DNA of 35,885 nt from Anthropogastromicrobium sp963652495. GTDB lineage: Bacteria > Bacillota > Clostridia > Lachnospirales > Lachnospiraceae. Below the pieces are notes generated by a model. The model ran no database searches, was not told the origin of the DNA, and saw only the letters and a list, made by a program, of their open reading frames with translations. How positions within the stretch are numbered: the first letter of the stretch is position 1; every line of letters starts with the position of its first letter. Location of the stretch: positions 1-35,885 of the forward strand of contig CAVJTU010000024.1 of the NCBI GenBank assembly GCA_963652495.1, written 5' to 3'. Of the stretch, positions 6,601 to 15,318 are shown piece after piece. Both the position numbers and the translations under genes were made by a program.

Positions 6601-7575
6601 TTATCTGGAAAGCATCTTACTTACTTCATACTCATATGGAGAGATGTGCTTCTTCATTGCAAGTGCCTCATTGATATCATAGTCAACAAACTTGCCATCA
6701 CGATATGCTACGACACGGTTGCTTGCACCCTCGCACAGAAGATCAACAGCACGCGCACCCATCATGGACGCATAGTAACGATCCATACAGGTCGGGCTTC
6801 CGCCACGCTGCATATGACCAAGGATGGTTGCTCTGGTCTCGATACCGGTTGCAGCTTCGATTCTCTTTGCCATGCTTGCGGAATGACCGACACCCTCTGC
6901 ATTGATAATCAGGTGATGCTTCTTTCCTTTCTTACGATTCTCGATGATCTGGTTGATCAGTGCCTGCTCATCACCGTCATAGTACTCCGGCAGAAGAATG
7001 TTCTCTGCACCATTGGCAACACCGCACCACAATGCAATATAGCCTGCGCTTCTTCCCATAACCTCGATGATACTGCATCGCTCATGAGATGTAGAAGTAT
7101 CTCTTACCTTATCAATCGCTTCCATCGCGGTGTTGATTGCAGTATCAAATCCGATCGTATAATCGGTACAGGCAATATCCTGATCGATCGTTCCCGGAAT
7201 ACCGATTGTGTTGATTCCGAGATTTGCAAGCTTACATGCACCATTAAAGGAACCATCACCACCAATTACAACGACACCATCAATCCCGTGCTTTCTGCAG
7301 ATTTCTGCTCCAAGCTTCTGACCTTCTTCACTACGGAATTCTGAAGATCTTGCCGTATAAAGGATCGTACCGCCCTTCTGGATAATATCAGCCACGCTGC
7401 GTGAACTCATATCAATTATCTCTCCCTTAATAAGACCGGCATAGCCTCTCATAATACCCTTTACATTTAAGCCTTTTGCAATACCGGTACGGACAACCGC
7501 ACGGATCGCAGCGTTCATGCCAGGAGCATCTCCTCCACTTGTTAATACACCGATTGTCTTTACTTTATTTGCCAT
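6601..7575 (-). CDS. pfkA: ATP-dependent 6-phosphofructokinase
   Basis: Phosphorylates fructose 6-phosphate to fructose 1,6-bisphosphate in glycolysis; homotetrameric and cytosolic in the family. The open frame extends to 7710, but AAGGAGG sits 7 bases before the ATG at 7575 and the family N-terminus (KVKTIGVLTSGGDAPGMNAAIR) begins there, so the protein is 324 residues. GGDGS (105-109) and GIPGTID (125-131) carry the glycines typical of ATP- rather than pyrophosphate-using enzymes. The near-invariant TIDND is TIDQD here (Gln132, next to catalytic Asp131). MGRSAGYIAL and GHMQRGGSPTCMDR are also present. It follows dnaE by 141 bases and has its own promoter. Confidence 0.97.
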   Translation of the reverse strand: MANKVKTIGVLTSGGDAPGMNAAIRAVVRTGIAKGLNVKGIMRGYAGLIKGEIIDMSSRSVADIIQKGGTILYTARSSEFRSEEGQKLGAEICRKHGIDGVVVIGGDGSFNGACKLANLGINTIGIPGTIDQDIACTDYTIGFDTAINTAMEAIDKVRDTSTSHERCSIIEVMGRSAGYIALWCGVANGAENILLPEYYDGDEQALINQIIENRKKGKKHHLIINAEGVGHSASMAKRIEAATGIETRATILGHMQRGGSPTCMDRYYASMMGARAVDLLCEGASNRVVAYRDGKFVDYDINEALAMKKHISPYEYEVSKMLSR

Positions 7576-7681
7576 GACGTTTCCTCCTTGCTGTCTTGAC
7601 ATGTGTCTCATCATCTTATTACTTTGCATTTCGTGTTTTTCGTGCTGTCTGGTAAAGTCTGTTAAAAATTTACCAATACCT

Positions 7682-7710
7682 ATTCTAATTGATTTTGCCG
7701 AGTTTTTCAA
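7682..7710 (-). promoter_or_regulatory. pfkA promoter
   Basis: TTGAAA (7710-7705, 5 of 6), a 17-base spacer and TAGAAT (7687-7682, 5 of 6) on the minus strand, just past the dnaE stop. The predicted leader is about 100 bases and ends with AAGGAGG before the ATG at 7575. Confidence 0.7.
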
Positions 7711-7716
7711 TACAAA

Positions 7717-10700
7717 TTAGAGCTTTTCCCTGATTTTTTTCAATGTTTTTATATTTTCTTTTCCAAATACCCGGTCAAGCTGGTCGATAAGTTCCGGACA
7801 GATACCAACATTTCGGCTCGGCGGCAGCTTCTGATACTGTCTCTCATTGGAAAGGTAGACCACTACTGTGTCCTTGCCGCTCCACGGTGTGAGCAGTGAC
7901 AGCATCTCGCGCTCTCTTAACTGGTACGTCTCAAAATCCGGAAACTGAATCCACAATTCGCCCAAAATCTCAGAAAAAGCAACAATCTTTTCGCAGATCA
8001 GCTTGCCTTGCACCTCATCACCGAGCGATACGCGTCCTTTGACGAAAATCTTTTGATCCGGACTTAATATTTGGCGATACTTCTCGTAATCCTTTGGAAA
8101 AACGATGATTTCAAGCGTACCGCGCAAATCCTCAAGCGTCAGAAATGCCATCATCTGATTATTCTTCGTGGTCTTGACTGTCTTTGCTGCAATCATTCCT
8201 GCCACCGTGACAACAGCCTGGTCGCGCACCTTTGCCATGCCCGTCTCCTCATCATGAATAAAATCGCTGCTGACAGCCGTGATATTCTTCTCGATAAAGT
8301 TTCGGTCAGCATCAAGCGGATGACCGCTGATATAGATGCCAAGCACCTCTTTTTCCATGGCAAGAAGCGCGCCCGGCTCATACTCCGACACTTTTGGGAA
8401 CGAAATCTTGAAGTCATCTTTCTGCGGGCCTTCCAGAAAATCCATCAGACTATACTGTCCTGTCATGGAATGTTTTTGTTCGCGCGCCAATTCATCCATG
8501 ATAGAAGAATATACTTCCATCTTCTGTCTGCGATTTCCATCAAGGCAATCCATTGCACCTGACTTGATCAAATTCTCCACAGCGCGCTTATTTAACTCGC
8601 CGCCATACATGCGCTCCAGAAAATTTTGCAAACTCGTATATACGCCATTTTCCTCGCGCTCCCGAACTAGGCCTAAAATAACAGTTCGGCCGATGCTCTT
8701 GATCGCAGACAATGCATAGCAGATCTTTCCATCGCGCACAGAAAAATCCCACTCGCCGGCGTTGATATCCGGCGGAACGATCTGAATGCCCATCTTACGG
8801 CAGACCTGAATGTAATCGGAAACTTTTCCTGAGTTTTCAATAACAGATGTCATTAATGCTGCCATATATTCGACCGGATAATAATATTTTAAATAAGCCG
8901 TCTGATAGGCAACGACAGCATATGCGGCTGCATGAGACTTATTGAATGCATATCGGGCAAAATCAATCATCTCATCGTAAATATGATTTGCCGTCTTTTC
9001 ATCAATTCCCCGTGAGATACAGCCCGGAACGCCCTCTTCTTCATTTCCGTAAACGAAGTTTTGCCGTTCTTTTTCCATCACAGCGGCCTTCTTTTTTGCC
9101 ATCGCGCGGCGCACCAGATCGCTTCGGCCAAGCGTATATCCCGCCAGATCACGAACGATCTGCATAACCTGCTCCTGATAGACGATACAGCCGTAAGTCG
9201 GTTCGAGAATCGGCTTTAGCTGCGGGCATTCGTAGGTGATTTTTTCCGGATTATTCTTTCCCTCCAAATAACGTGGGATAAAGTCCATCGGGCCCGGACG
9301 ATACAGCGAGATTCCGGCGATAATATCTTCGAGGCTGGTTGGCTTTAGCTCCTTCATGAAGTTTTTCATACCAGCACTCTCCAGCTGGAAAATACCCTCA
9401 CAATGCCCCGTCCCAATGGACGCAAGCACCTGCGAATCGTTCATGTCGATGTGGCTGATATCAATCGTAATCCCCTGACTTCGTTTTACATTCTTAACCG
9501 CATTCTGGATAACCGTCAATGTGCGAAGACCAAGAAAGTCCATTTTCAGAAGTCCCAGTTCTTCAAGCGCTGTCATCGTATACTGCGTGACAATGGCACC
9601 ATCGCTTCCCCGCGACAGCGGCACATACTCATCTACAGCACGCTGGCTGATGACAACTCCTGCAGCATGCATGGAAGTGTGGCGCGGAAGACCTTCAAGT
9701 CGCTTGGAAAGATCAATCAGCTTTTTGACCTGCGGATCACTCTCATACAGGGAACGAAGTTCCGGATTGACATTCAATGCGCGATCAATTGTCATATTTA
9801 ATTCTGCCGGGATCAGCTTTGCGATCGTGTCGCACAGCGAATACGGAAGATCAAGAGCACGACCGACATCACGGATACAGTTTTTTGCGGCAAGCGTACC
9901 AAATGTAACAATCTGGACGACCTGATCCTTGCCATATTTTTCTACGACATAATCAATGACCTCCTGACGGCGCTCGAAGCAAAAATCCACGTCGATATCC
10001 GGCATGGAAACACGCTCCGGATTTAAAAATCGTTCAAACAGAAGCTGATAGCGAAGCGGCTCAATATCGGTAATCTCAAGACTGTATGCAACAACACTTC
10101 CTGCCGCCGAACCTCGTCCCGGGCCGACCATGATGTCTTTTGATTTTGCAAAATGGATGAAATCCCACACAATCAGGAAATAATCGACATAGCCCATCTT
10201 CTTGATAACGCCAAGCTCATAGTCAAGTCGCTCCTCGACTTCTGCTGCCTGATCACCGTAGCGGCGAACAAGACCCTCGCGGCAGAGCTTTTCCAGATAC
10301 TGCTCTGAGGTATAACCCTCCGGCACTGAGAATTTGGGAAGCTTTGTCTTTCCAAACTCGATCTCGACATTGCATCGCGCCGCAATCTTTGCCGTATTGT
10401 CAATCGCCTGCTGTGCGTAACGAAACAGATCACGCATTTCCTGTTCGGATTTTAAATAATACTGACCGCCGGTATAGCGCATACGATCTTCATCATCGAC
10501 CTTCTTTCCCGTCTGGATGCACAGCAGCACATCATGCGGCTCGGCATCGGCAGCATTGATATAGTGAATATCATTTGTCGCAACAAGTTCAATACCGGTC
10601 TCCTCACTCATGCGAAGAAGTGCCTGATTTACTGTCGTCTGTGCGCTGATGCCGTGATCCTGCAGTTCCAAAAAGAAATTGCCCTTTCCAAAAATCTTCT

Positions 10701-11190
10701 CATAGGAAAGTGCTGCCTTCCTTGCATCCTCATACAGTCCTCTCGTGATATTTCTTGCCACTTCACCTGCCAGACACGCACTCAGCGCAATGATGCCCTC
10801 GTGATACGTTTCAAGAAGCTCCTTATCCACGCGCGGCTTATAATAATAACCCTCGGTGAAGCCCCTTGAGACAATCTTCATCAGGTTGTGATAACCTGTG
10901 TCATTTTCCGCTAACAATACCAGATGATAATAACGGTCATCGCCATGTCCTGCCGGCTCACGGTCAAATCTGGACCCCGGAGCCACATAGACCTCGCAGC
11001 CAATGATCGGTTTGATACCTGCGGCAACTGCCGCTTTATAAAAATCAATCACGCCGTACATGACGCCGTGATCCGTAATCGCCAGAGAATCCATCCCCAG
11101 CTCTTTTGCTCTGTCAATTAGTTCTTTTATCTTACATGAGCCGTCGAGCAGACTGTACTCTGTATGCACATGAAGATGTGTAAAAGCCAT
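7717..11190 (-). CDS. dnaE: DNA polymerase III alpha subunit, DnaE type
   Basis: Replicative-type C-family DNA polymerase of 1157 residues. An N-terminal PHP domain (1-~210) has the metal-binding histidines in THLHVHTEYS (His5, 7, 9) and ITDHG. The polymerase core follows, with GPGRGSAAGS (356-365), the catalytic aspartates in PDIDVDF (Asp400, Asp402) and the third in MDFLGL. The fingers motif NKSHAAAYAVVAYQTAYLKY and a C-terminal OB fold (VTVAGMIAAKTVKTTKN) complete the DnaE (not PolC) layout. There is no DEDD exonuclease insertion. In Clostridia this enzyme usually works beside PolC. GAAGGAGG precedes the ATG. pfkA follows downstream, an order seen in related genomes. Confidence 0.97.
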   Translation of the reverse strand: MAFTHLHVHTEYSLLDGSCKIKELIDRAKELGMDSLAITDHGVMYGVIDFYKAAVAAGIKPIIGCEVYVAPGSRFDREPAGHGDDRYYHLVLLAENDTGYHNLMKIVSRGFTEGYYYKPRVDKELLETYHEGIIALSACLAGEVARNITRGLYEDARKAALSYEKIFGKGNFFLELQDHGISAQTTVNQALLRMSEETGIELVATNDIHYINAADAEPHDVLLCIQTGKKVDDEDRMRYTGGQYYLKSEQEMRDLFRYAQQAIDNTAKIAARCNVEIEFGKTKLPKFSVPEGYTSEQYLEKLCREGLVRRYGDQAAEVEERLDYELGVIKKMGYVDYFLIVWDFIHFAKSKDIMVGPGRGSAAGSVVAYSLEITDIEPLRYQLLFERFLNPERVSMPDIDVDFCFERRQEVIDYVVEKYGKDQVVQIVTFGTLAAKNCIRDVGRALDLPYSLCDTIAKLIPAELNMTIDRALNVNPELRSLYESDPQVKKLIDLSKRLEGLPRHTSMHAAGVVISQRAVDEYVPLSRGSDGAIVTQYTMTALEELGLLKMDFLGLRTLTVIQNAVKNVKRSQGITIDISHIDMNDSQVLASIGTGHCEGIFQLESAGMKNFMKELKPTSLEDIIAGISLYRPGPMDFIPRYLEGKNNPEKITYECPQLKPILEPTYGCIVYQEQVMQIVRDLAGYTLGRSDLVRRAMAKKKAAVMEKERQNFVYGNEEEGVPGCISRGIDEKTANHIYDEMIDFARYAFNKSHAAAYAVVAYQTAYLKYYYPVEYMAALMTSVIENSGKVSDYIQVCRKMGIQIVPPDINAGEWDFSVRDGKICYALSAIKSIGRTVILGLVREREENGVYTSLQNFLERMYGGELNKRAVENLIKSGAMDCLDGNRRQKMEVYSSIMDELAREQKHSMTGQYSLMDFLEGPQKDDFKISFPKVSEYEPGALLAMEKEVLGIYISGHPLDADRNFIEKNITAVSSDFIHDEETGMAKVRDQAVVTVAGMIAAKTVKTTKNNQMMAFLTLEDLRGTLEIIVFPKDYEKYRQILSPDQKIFVKGRVSLGDEVQGKLICEKIVAFSEILGELWIQFPDFETYQLREREMLSLLTPWSGKDTVVVYLSNERQYQKLPPSRNVGICPELIDQLDRVFGKENIKTLKKIREKL

Positions 11191-11232
11191 AGCCCCCCCT
11201 CCTTCTTTTGTGATAAATTTATACTGTTCATC

Positions 11233-11261
11233 ATCATATCATTTTTCTGTTTCAAAAGCAA
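11233..11261 (-). promoter_or_regulatory. Probable dnaE promoter
   Basis: Minus strand TTGCTT (11261-11256), 17-base spacer, TATGAT (11238-11233) preceded by an extended -10 TG. It is back to back with the lepB promoter, 13 bases away. Confidence 0.5.
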
Positions 11262-11274
11262 TAACAGGAACCAA

Positions 11275-11303
11275 TAGACTTTTTTGTGACTTTATGGTAT
11301 ACT
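11275..11303 (+). promoter_or_regulatory. lepB promoter
   Basis: TAGACT (11275-11280), 17-base spacer, TATACT (11298-11303). The -10 matches 5 of 6 and the -35 matches 4 of 6. The start site would be near 11310, giving a short leader before the ATG at 11347. Confidence 0.55.
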
Positions 11304-11346
11304 CGTGCAAAAGCGTTCGCGCATTAGAAAGGAACAGGTAATTTTT

Positions 11347-11982
11347 ATGGAGCAAAAAGATATTTCCAAACAGGAAAATGAAATCAACACCGCTGCATCT
11401 GAATCCGCAAAGGACGGCAAAAATAAAAAGGATGAAAATACCTCGCCTATGCACACAATTCTCGAATATGTAATCAGCATCGGCATCGCTCTTGTTGCCG
11501 CACTTTTGATCAACAATTTCATTCTGCTGAATGCCAAAGTACCCACCGGCTCAATGGAAAACACGATCATGACGGACGACCGGCTATTTGGTTTTCGGCT
11601 GTCTTACATGTTCTCCGATCCGGAGCGCGGTGATATTGTCATTTTCAAGTATCCAGATGATGAATCGGTCAACTATATTAAGCGAGTAATCGGACTTCCG
11701 GGCGAGACCGTCACCATTACAGACGGAAAGATTTACATCAATCACTCCGATACTCCTCTAAAAGAAGATTATCTGAAGGAAGAATGGCTTGTTAAGAATG
11801 ACGGAATGGAGTTTCAAGTCCCCGAAGGATATTATTTTATGCTGGGTGATAATCGAAACAGTTCAAAGGATTCGCGATACTGGACAAATACATATGTCGC
11901 GCGCGATAAAATCCTTGCCAAGGCGATTTTTCGATACTGGGGCGGCTTTAAGCTCCTTATAAATACGGCTGATTATGAATAA
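11347..11982 (+). CDS. lepB: Type I signal peptidase
   Basis: Membrane-bound serine protease that removes signal peptides from secreted proteins. From the ATG at 11347 it has 211 residues; an upstream GTG at 11305 overlaps the promoter and lacks a ribosome site. A charged cytosolic N-terminal tail (1-35) is followed by one membrane span (about 38-61). The catalytic serine is in VPTGSMENTI (Ser69) and the general base lysine in NYIKRVIGLPGE (Lys112). The box E motif LGDNRNSSKDSRYW follows. This is the short Gram-positive SipS-like form. AAAGGA and CAGGT lie 7-14 bases upstream. It runs against its neighbours, with its own promoter and terminator. Likely substrates here include the AFA-ending solute-binding protein. 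Confidence 0.95.
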   Translation: MEQKDISKQENEINTAASESAKDGKNKKDENTSPMHTILEYVISIGIALVAALLINNFILLNAKVPTGSMENTIMTDDRLFGFRLSYMFSDPERGDIVIFKYPDDESVNYIKRVIGLPGETVTITDGKIYINHSDTPLKEDYLKEEWLVKNDGMEFQVPEGYYFMLGDNRNSSKDSRYWTNTYVARDKILAKAIFRYWGGFKLLINTADYE

Positions 11983-11988
11983 TTACTC

Positions 11989-12024
11989 AAAAAAGAATCC
12001 TGCCTCACGGCGGGATTCTTTTTT
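11989..12024 (+). terminator. lepB terminator
   Basis: AAAAAAGAATCC-TGCC, short loop, GGCG-GGATTCTTTTTT starting seven bases after the lepB stop. The A-rich left arm makes it potentially bidirectional, so it could also stop transcription leaving crh on the minus strand. Confidence 0.9.
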
Positions 12025-12043
12025 CTTATCATAAATATATCAT

Positions 12044-12114
12044 ATGATGTTGGGGGCAAAATGCCTTTTGACCCCTTTGATACCAGATTGCTACGTGCTT
12101 TGCACTCTCGCAAT
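12044..12114. repeat. Dispersed intergenic repeat, copy 1
   Basis: About 71 bases beginning ATGATGTTGGGG and containing TTGATACCAGATTGCTACG; closely matched by 22421-22492. Its GGGG...CCCC inner hairpin lies downstream of both lepB and crh. It is non-coding and sits exactly between convergent genes. Confidence 0.85.
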
Positions 12115-12122
12115 TATTCACT

Positions 12123-12398
12123 TTATGCTCTTGCATTGATGGCTGCCCTTCCAGTCAGATATGCTTCGATCTTATCTACGGCATCTGCCTCATCAGCGCC
12201 GTCTGCATGTACTGTAACAGACTCACCGGCACGAAGTCCAAGTGTCATCAGTCCCATAATGCTCTTGGCATTCACTTTCTTATTTCCACTCTCCACATAG
12301 ATACTGCTGCTGTACTGGTTCGCGACCTGAACGAGCACTGCTACCGGACGCACCTCTAATCCTGCCGGAATCTCAACTGTAATTTTCTTTGTTATCAT
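12123..12398 (-). CDS. crh: Crh-like HPr-family regulatory protein (Glu15 in place of His15)
   Basis: A 91-residue HPr-fold protein. True HPr carries phosphoryl groups on His15 in GIHARP; here the motif is GLEVRP, with Glu15. The regulatory serine is intact: NAKSIMGL, Ser46, the site phosphorylated by HprK. Loss of His15 with retention of Ser46 is the hallmark of Crh, the CcpA co-effector of Bacillus (which has Gln15). The position also matches: in B. subtilis crh follows yvcJ-yvcK-yvcL (rapZ, mgfK/yvcK and whiA). It cannot transport sugar in the PTS and is expected to act in carbon catabolite regulation. The start ATG overlaps the whiA stop (ATGA) and its AAGGAGG lies inside whiA, implying translational coupling. 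Whether Glu15 mimics phospho-His is open. Confidence 0.9.
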   Translation of the reverse strand: MITKKITVEIPAGLEVRPVAVLVQVANQYSSSIYVESGNKKVNAKSIMGLMTLGLRAGESVTVHADGADEADAVDKIEAYLTGRAAINARA

Positions 12399-13423
12399 AA
12401 TCTTCCTCCTTGTTCTCTCATCTGATCCGCTAATGCCTTGAGTTTTTTAAAACGATGGTTGACACCAGATTTGCTCACTGGCGGATCCATCAGCTTCCCC
12501 AATTCTGTCAGAGAGGCGTCTGGCTTTTCAAGGCGCAGACGCGCGGCCTGTTTTAGATTTTCAGGTAAACTTTCCAGACCGTAATATTCGCTGATATACT
12601 CAATATCCCTAACCTGCTCCAATGAGGCATTTGCCGTCTTATTCAAATTTGCAGCCTCACAATTTACTTTGCGGTTCACACTGTTACGGACATCCTTTAA
12701 AATCCGAATGTTTTCAAACTCCATTCTTGCTTTCGGCGCTTCCATCAGGCTTAACAGATCTGCAATCTGCTCACCCTCCTTTGCATAGACCACATGATAT
12801 TTCTTGCGAATCACGGTCTTTGCCTCAATTTTGCAAGAATGTATCAGCCTCTGCAGCTGCAAAGCTCTCGCCTCTGAACTGGTAACAATTTCAAAATGAT
12901 ACCCTTTCTGCGGTGCACTGATCGAACCAGATGCCAGAAAGTATCCTCTGATAAAAGCCCTGCGGCAGCAACTGCGAAGAAGCAGTCTGCTGTCTGCGAT
13001 GCTTTCTTCCAAAGAGTCGCTTTCAAAAAGCTTGAGCGCCTGCAAAATGGTTTCTGTGTCCTGTTTATTCAGCCATAAAGCACATCCATTTCCCTTGTGT
13101 ACACGCACCAACTTTATATTAAATGTTTTTTGTACAAAAGTAAAGTATTTTCTTAAAACTATTTCATTTTCCGATTCAAATAACAACGTTCTACCATTAT
13201 AACTTTTATCACTTTTGTTCAAATTTCCATTCACATTTTCGTTGATTTTTTCAGTTGAACTGCCGGATGCAGCATCGTCAACCAACCTGCCACAGCAAAG
13301 AATAAACGCTGCCAGCTCTGCCAGCTGACAATGACGTGCCGCACCCATTACACCGGAAAGTTCCTCCTTTACCTGCATGGAAAAGGAGGCTCTTTCCTTT
13401 TCTTTTTTACTTTCTTCTTCCAT
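12395..13423 (-). CDS. whiA: DNA-binding protein WhiA
   Basis: WhiA (YvcL in Bacillus) is a conserved Gram-positive regulator linked to sporulation in Streptomyces and to cell division and chromosome segregation in Bacillus. The N-terminal half holds a degenerate LAGLIDADG-type domain (SFSMQVKEELSG..., FIRGYFLASGSISAPQKGYHFEIV). The C-terminal helix-turn-helix is clear (ASLTELGKLMDPPVSKSGVNHRFKKL in the family pattern). The frame opens at a TTG at 13432; the ATG at 13423 is preferred, giving 342 residues and a 17-base overlap with the end of rapZ. Its own last codons encode the ribosome site of crh. Confidence 0.95.
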   Translation of the reverse strand: MEEESKKEKERASFSMQVKEELSGVMGAARHCQLAELAAFILCCGRLVDDAASGSSTEKINENVNGNLNKSDKSYNGRTLLFESENEIVLRKYFTFVQKTFNIKLVRVHKGNGCALWLNKQDTETILQALKLFESDSLEESIADSRLLLRSCCRRAFIRGYFLASGSISAPQKGYHFEIVTSSEARALQLQRLIHSCKIEAKTVIRKKYHVVYAKEGEQIADLLSLMEAPKARMEFENIRILKDVRNSVNRKVNCEAANLNKTANASLEQVRDIEYISEYYGLESLPENLKQAARLRLEKPDASLTELGKLMDPPVSKSGVNHRFKKLKALADQMREQGGRL

Positions 13424-14279
13424 CTTTCTCAATGTCCTTGTGGTCGAGTCTCAGCCCATAGCCTTCCTTGCCCTTTAATTTTTCATAAAGCGCATTTGCG
13501 ATCGTGACGGAACGGTGCTTACCGCCTGTGCAGCCGATTGCAATGACCAGCTGGGTCTTTCCTTCACCAATATAATGAGGAATCAGAAATGTCACCATAT
13601 CCGTGAGTTTTTCCAGAAATACTTTTGCTGTGTCCGAACTCATAACATAATCACGAACCGGCGCATCGTTTCCCGTTAATGGCCGCATGGATTCAAAATA
13701 ATACGGATTTGGAAGGAAACGCACATCAAAAACAAGATCCGCATCGGTCGGAATCCCATACTTAAAGCCGAAAGAAAGCACCGTTACAAAAAGACTTTTA
13801 TAATCAAAGCCTCTAAGCAAAATATCCTCCAGCTGAGTCTTTAGCTCTCTTGTCAAAAGCTGCGACGTGTTAATGACATAATCCGCCTGTGACAAAAGTC
13901 CATCTATCAGCATTCGCTCTTTTTTAATTCCAACTTCCACTCTCTGTCCCTGTGACAGCGGATGACTGCGGCGAGTTTCCTTGTAGCGTTTAATCAGGCA
14001 CTCATCGGACGCCTGCAAAAACAGTACTTTACAATCAATGTCTTCCTGCTTGAGACGATCAATTACTTCGCTCATCAAACCAATAAACTCCGTATTACGA
14101 ATATCAATGCCAAGTGCTACGTCCTTTGCCTCAGTACCGCCGCCCTGAATCAATTCAACGAATTTTTCAATCAGGCGAATTGGCAAATTATCAACACAAT
14201 AAAAGCCCATATCCTCAAGCATCTTTAACGCAGTTGACTTTCCTGCGCCACTCATTCCCGTTACAATTACAATTCTCAT
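13407..14279 (-). CDS. rapZ: RNase adapter / nucleotide-binding protein RapZ (YvcJ)
   Basis: P-loop protein of 290 residues. In E. coli RapZ targets the sRNA GlmZ to RNase E and so controls glucosamine-6-phosphate synthase; the Bacillus homologue YvcJ hydrolyses nucleotides and affects competence. Walker A is GMSGAGKS (8-15), a Walker B-like DNLP follows (34-37), and the C-terminal domain has the family motif GCTGGKHRSV. The frame extends 24 codons upstream, but the conserved N-terminus (MRIVIVTGMSG) starts at 14279, seven bases after the murB stop. It sits between murB and whiA in an unbroken operon. In a Clostridium the RNase E role is unlikely, so the true partner is unknown. Confidence 0.95.
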   Translation of the reverse strand: MRIVIVTGMSGAGKSTALKMLEDMGFYCVDNLPIRLIEKFVELIQGGGTEAKDVALGIDIRNTEFIGLMSEVIDRLKQEDIDCKVLFLQASDECLIKRYKETRRSHPLSQGQRVEVGIKKERMLIDGLLSQADYVINTSQLLTRELKTQLEDILLRGFDYKSLFVTVLSFGFKYGIPTDADLVFDVRFLPNPYYFESMRPLTGNDAPVRDYVMSSDTAKVFLEKLTDMVTFLIPHYIGEGKTQLVIAIGCTGGKHRSVTIANALYEKLKGKEGYGLRLDHKDIEKDGRRK

Positions 14280-14286
14280 AGTATTG

Positions 14287-15318
14287 TCAATCCTTCTCCT
14301 GCTCCCCAAACGAGCCAACCATCTGGATTTCCGGCTCAAGCTCCACGCCAAACTGTACGAATACTCTCTTTCGCACTTCCTGGCAGAGATTCCAGATATC
14401 CGATGCTGTAGCTGTTCCTGTATTAATCACAAATCCGGCATGCTTTTCAGAAACTTCAGCTCCGCCAACTGAAAAACCCTTTAGTCCTGCATCTTCGATC
14501 AGCTTACCTGCAAAATATCCGGTTGGGCGCTTGAATGTGCTGCCTGCGCTCGGATATTCGAGTGGCTGTTTGTCTCTTCGTCTTGCATTAAAATCGTCCA
14601 TCATCGCCTTTATGCTTTGCGGATCGCCGTCTGCAAGCTGCATCGTGACAGAAAGGATGATCTCGTCAGTCCTCATAAAGCTGCTCAAACGATGTCCAAG
14701 TTCCATCTTTTCATTTGGTACATGACGAATCACACCATCCGGTGCCATAACAGCCGCCTCTGTCACGATCTGCTTTAACTCACCACCATATGCACCGGCA
14801 TTCATGAACAAACCGCCGCCCATGGTTCCCGGAATGCCGGCTGCAAACTCCAATCCGGTAAGACCGGCAGATAGTGCTGCCTGCGACACAGCCGGAAGGG
14901 ATGCTCCTGCCTCTGCCGTAATTGTTTTCGCTTCCTTGTCGGTTGTAATCTTCGTAAAATTCTTTCGCAAATTGATCACCACACCGTCAAAGCCGCGATC
15001 GCTGACAAGCAAGTTGCTGCCGCGTCCAAGAACGAAGTATGGCATGTTTGTCTCTTTGCAAATTTTCAAGATGATGCGAAGCTGCTGCTCGTCCTCTGGT
15101 GCTGCCATCCACTTTGCCGGACCGCCCACACGAAATGTCGTGTAACCTTTCATCGGCTCATCAAGAAGCAGATTTTCCGGTTCTAAAACGGCTTGCAGCT
15201 GCTTTGTTACCTCATCAAATTGATTGTTTTCATCTTTTTTTTGTAATTGTTTTTCCTGTAATTGTCTCTCCAACAATTCCCCTTTCAAATTCCCCTCCAG
15301 TTGTTTTTTCTGTTCCAT
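14287..15318 (-). CDS. murB: UDP-N-acetylenolpyruvoylglucosamine reductase
   Basis: FAD-dependent enzyme that reduces UDP-GlcNAc-enolpyruvate to UDP-MurNAc with NADPH, the second step of peptidoglycan precursor synthesis. FAD-binding motifs are TTFRVGGPAKWM, LGRGSNLLVSD and AGIPGTMGGGLFMNAGAYGGE. The catalytic serine lies in PSAGSTFKRPTG and the C-terminal active-site region is GAEVSEKHAGFVIN. These are type II (Gram-positive) features. At 343 residues it is longer than the roughly 300 usual, because the first ~40 residues form a Gln/Glu/Lys-rich, probably helical extension. The ATG shares a base with the hprK stop (TAATG), so coupled translation supports this long start. Confidence 0.95.
   Translation of the reverse strand: MEQKKQLEGNLKGELLERQLQEKQLQKKDENNQFDEVTKQLQAVLEPENLLLDEPMKGYTTFRVGGPAKWMAAPEDEQQLRIILKICKETNMPYFVLGRGSNLLVSDRGFDGVVINLRKNFTKITTDKEAKTITAEAGASLPAVSQAALSAGLTGLEFAAGIPGTMGGGLFMNAGAYGGELKQIVTEAAVMAPDGVIRHVPNEKMELGHRLSSFMRTDEIILSVTMQLADGDPQSIKAMMDDFNARRRDKQPLEYPSAGSTFKRPTGYFAGKLIEDAGLKGFSVGGAEVSEKHAGFVINTGTATASDIWNLCQEVRKRVFVQFGVELEPEIQMVGSFGEQEKD

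Noticed and set aside
7576..7710. N-terminal extension of PfkA (45 extra residues).
   Set aside because: AAGGAGG and the family start point to 7575; the extension would also begin inside the pfkA promoter.
12123..12398. Naming this gene ptsH (normal HPr).
   Set aside because: Position 15 is Glu, not His, so phosphotransfer from enzyme I is impossible; Ser46 and the whiA neighbour fit Crh.
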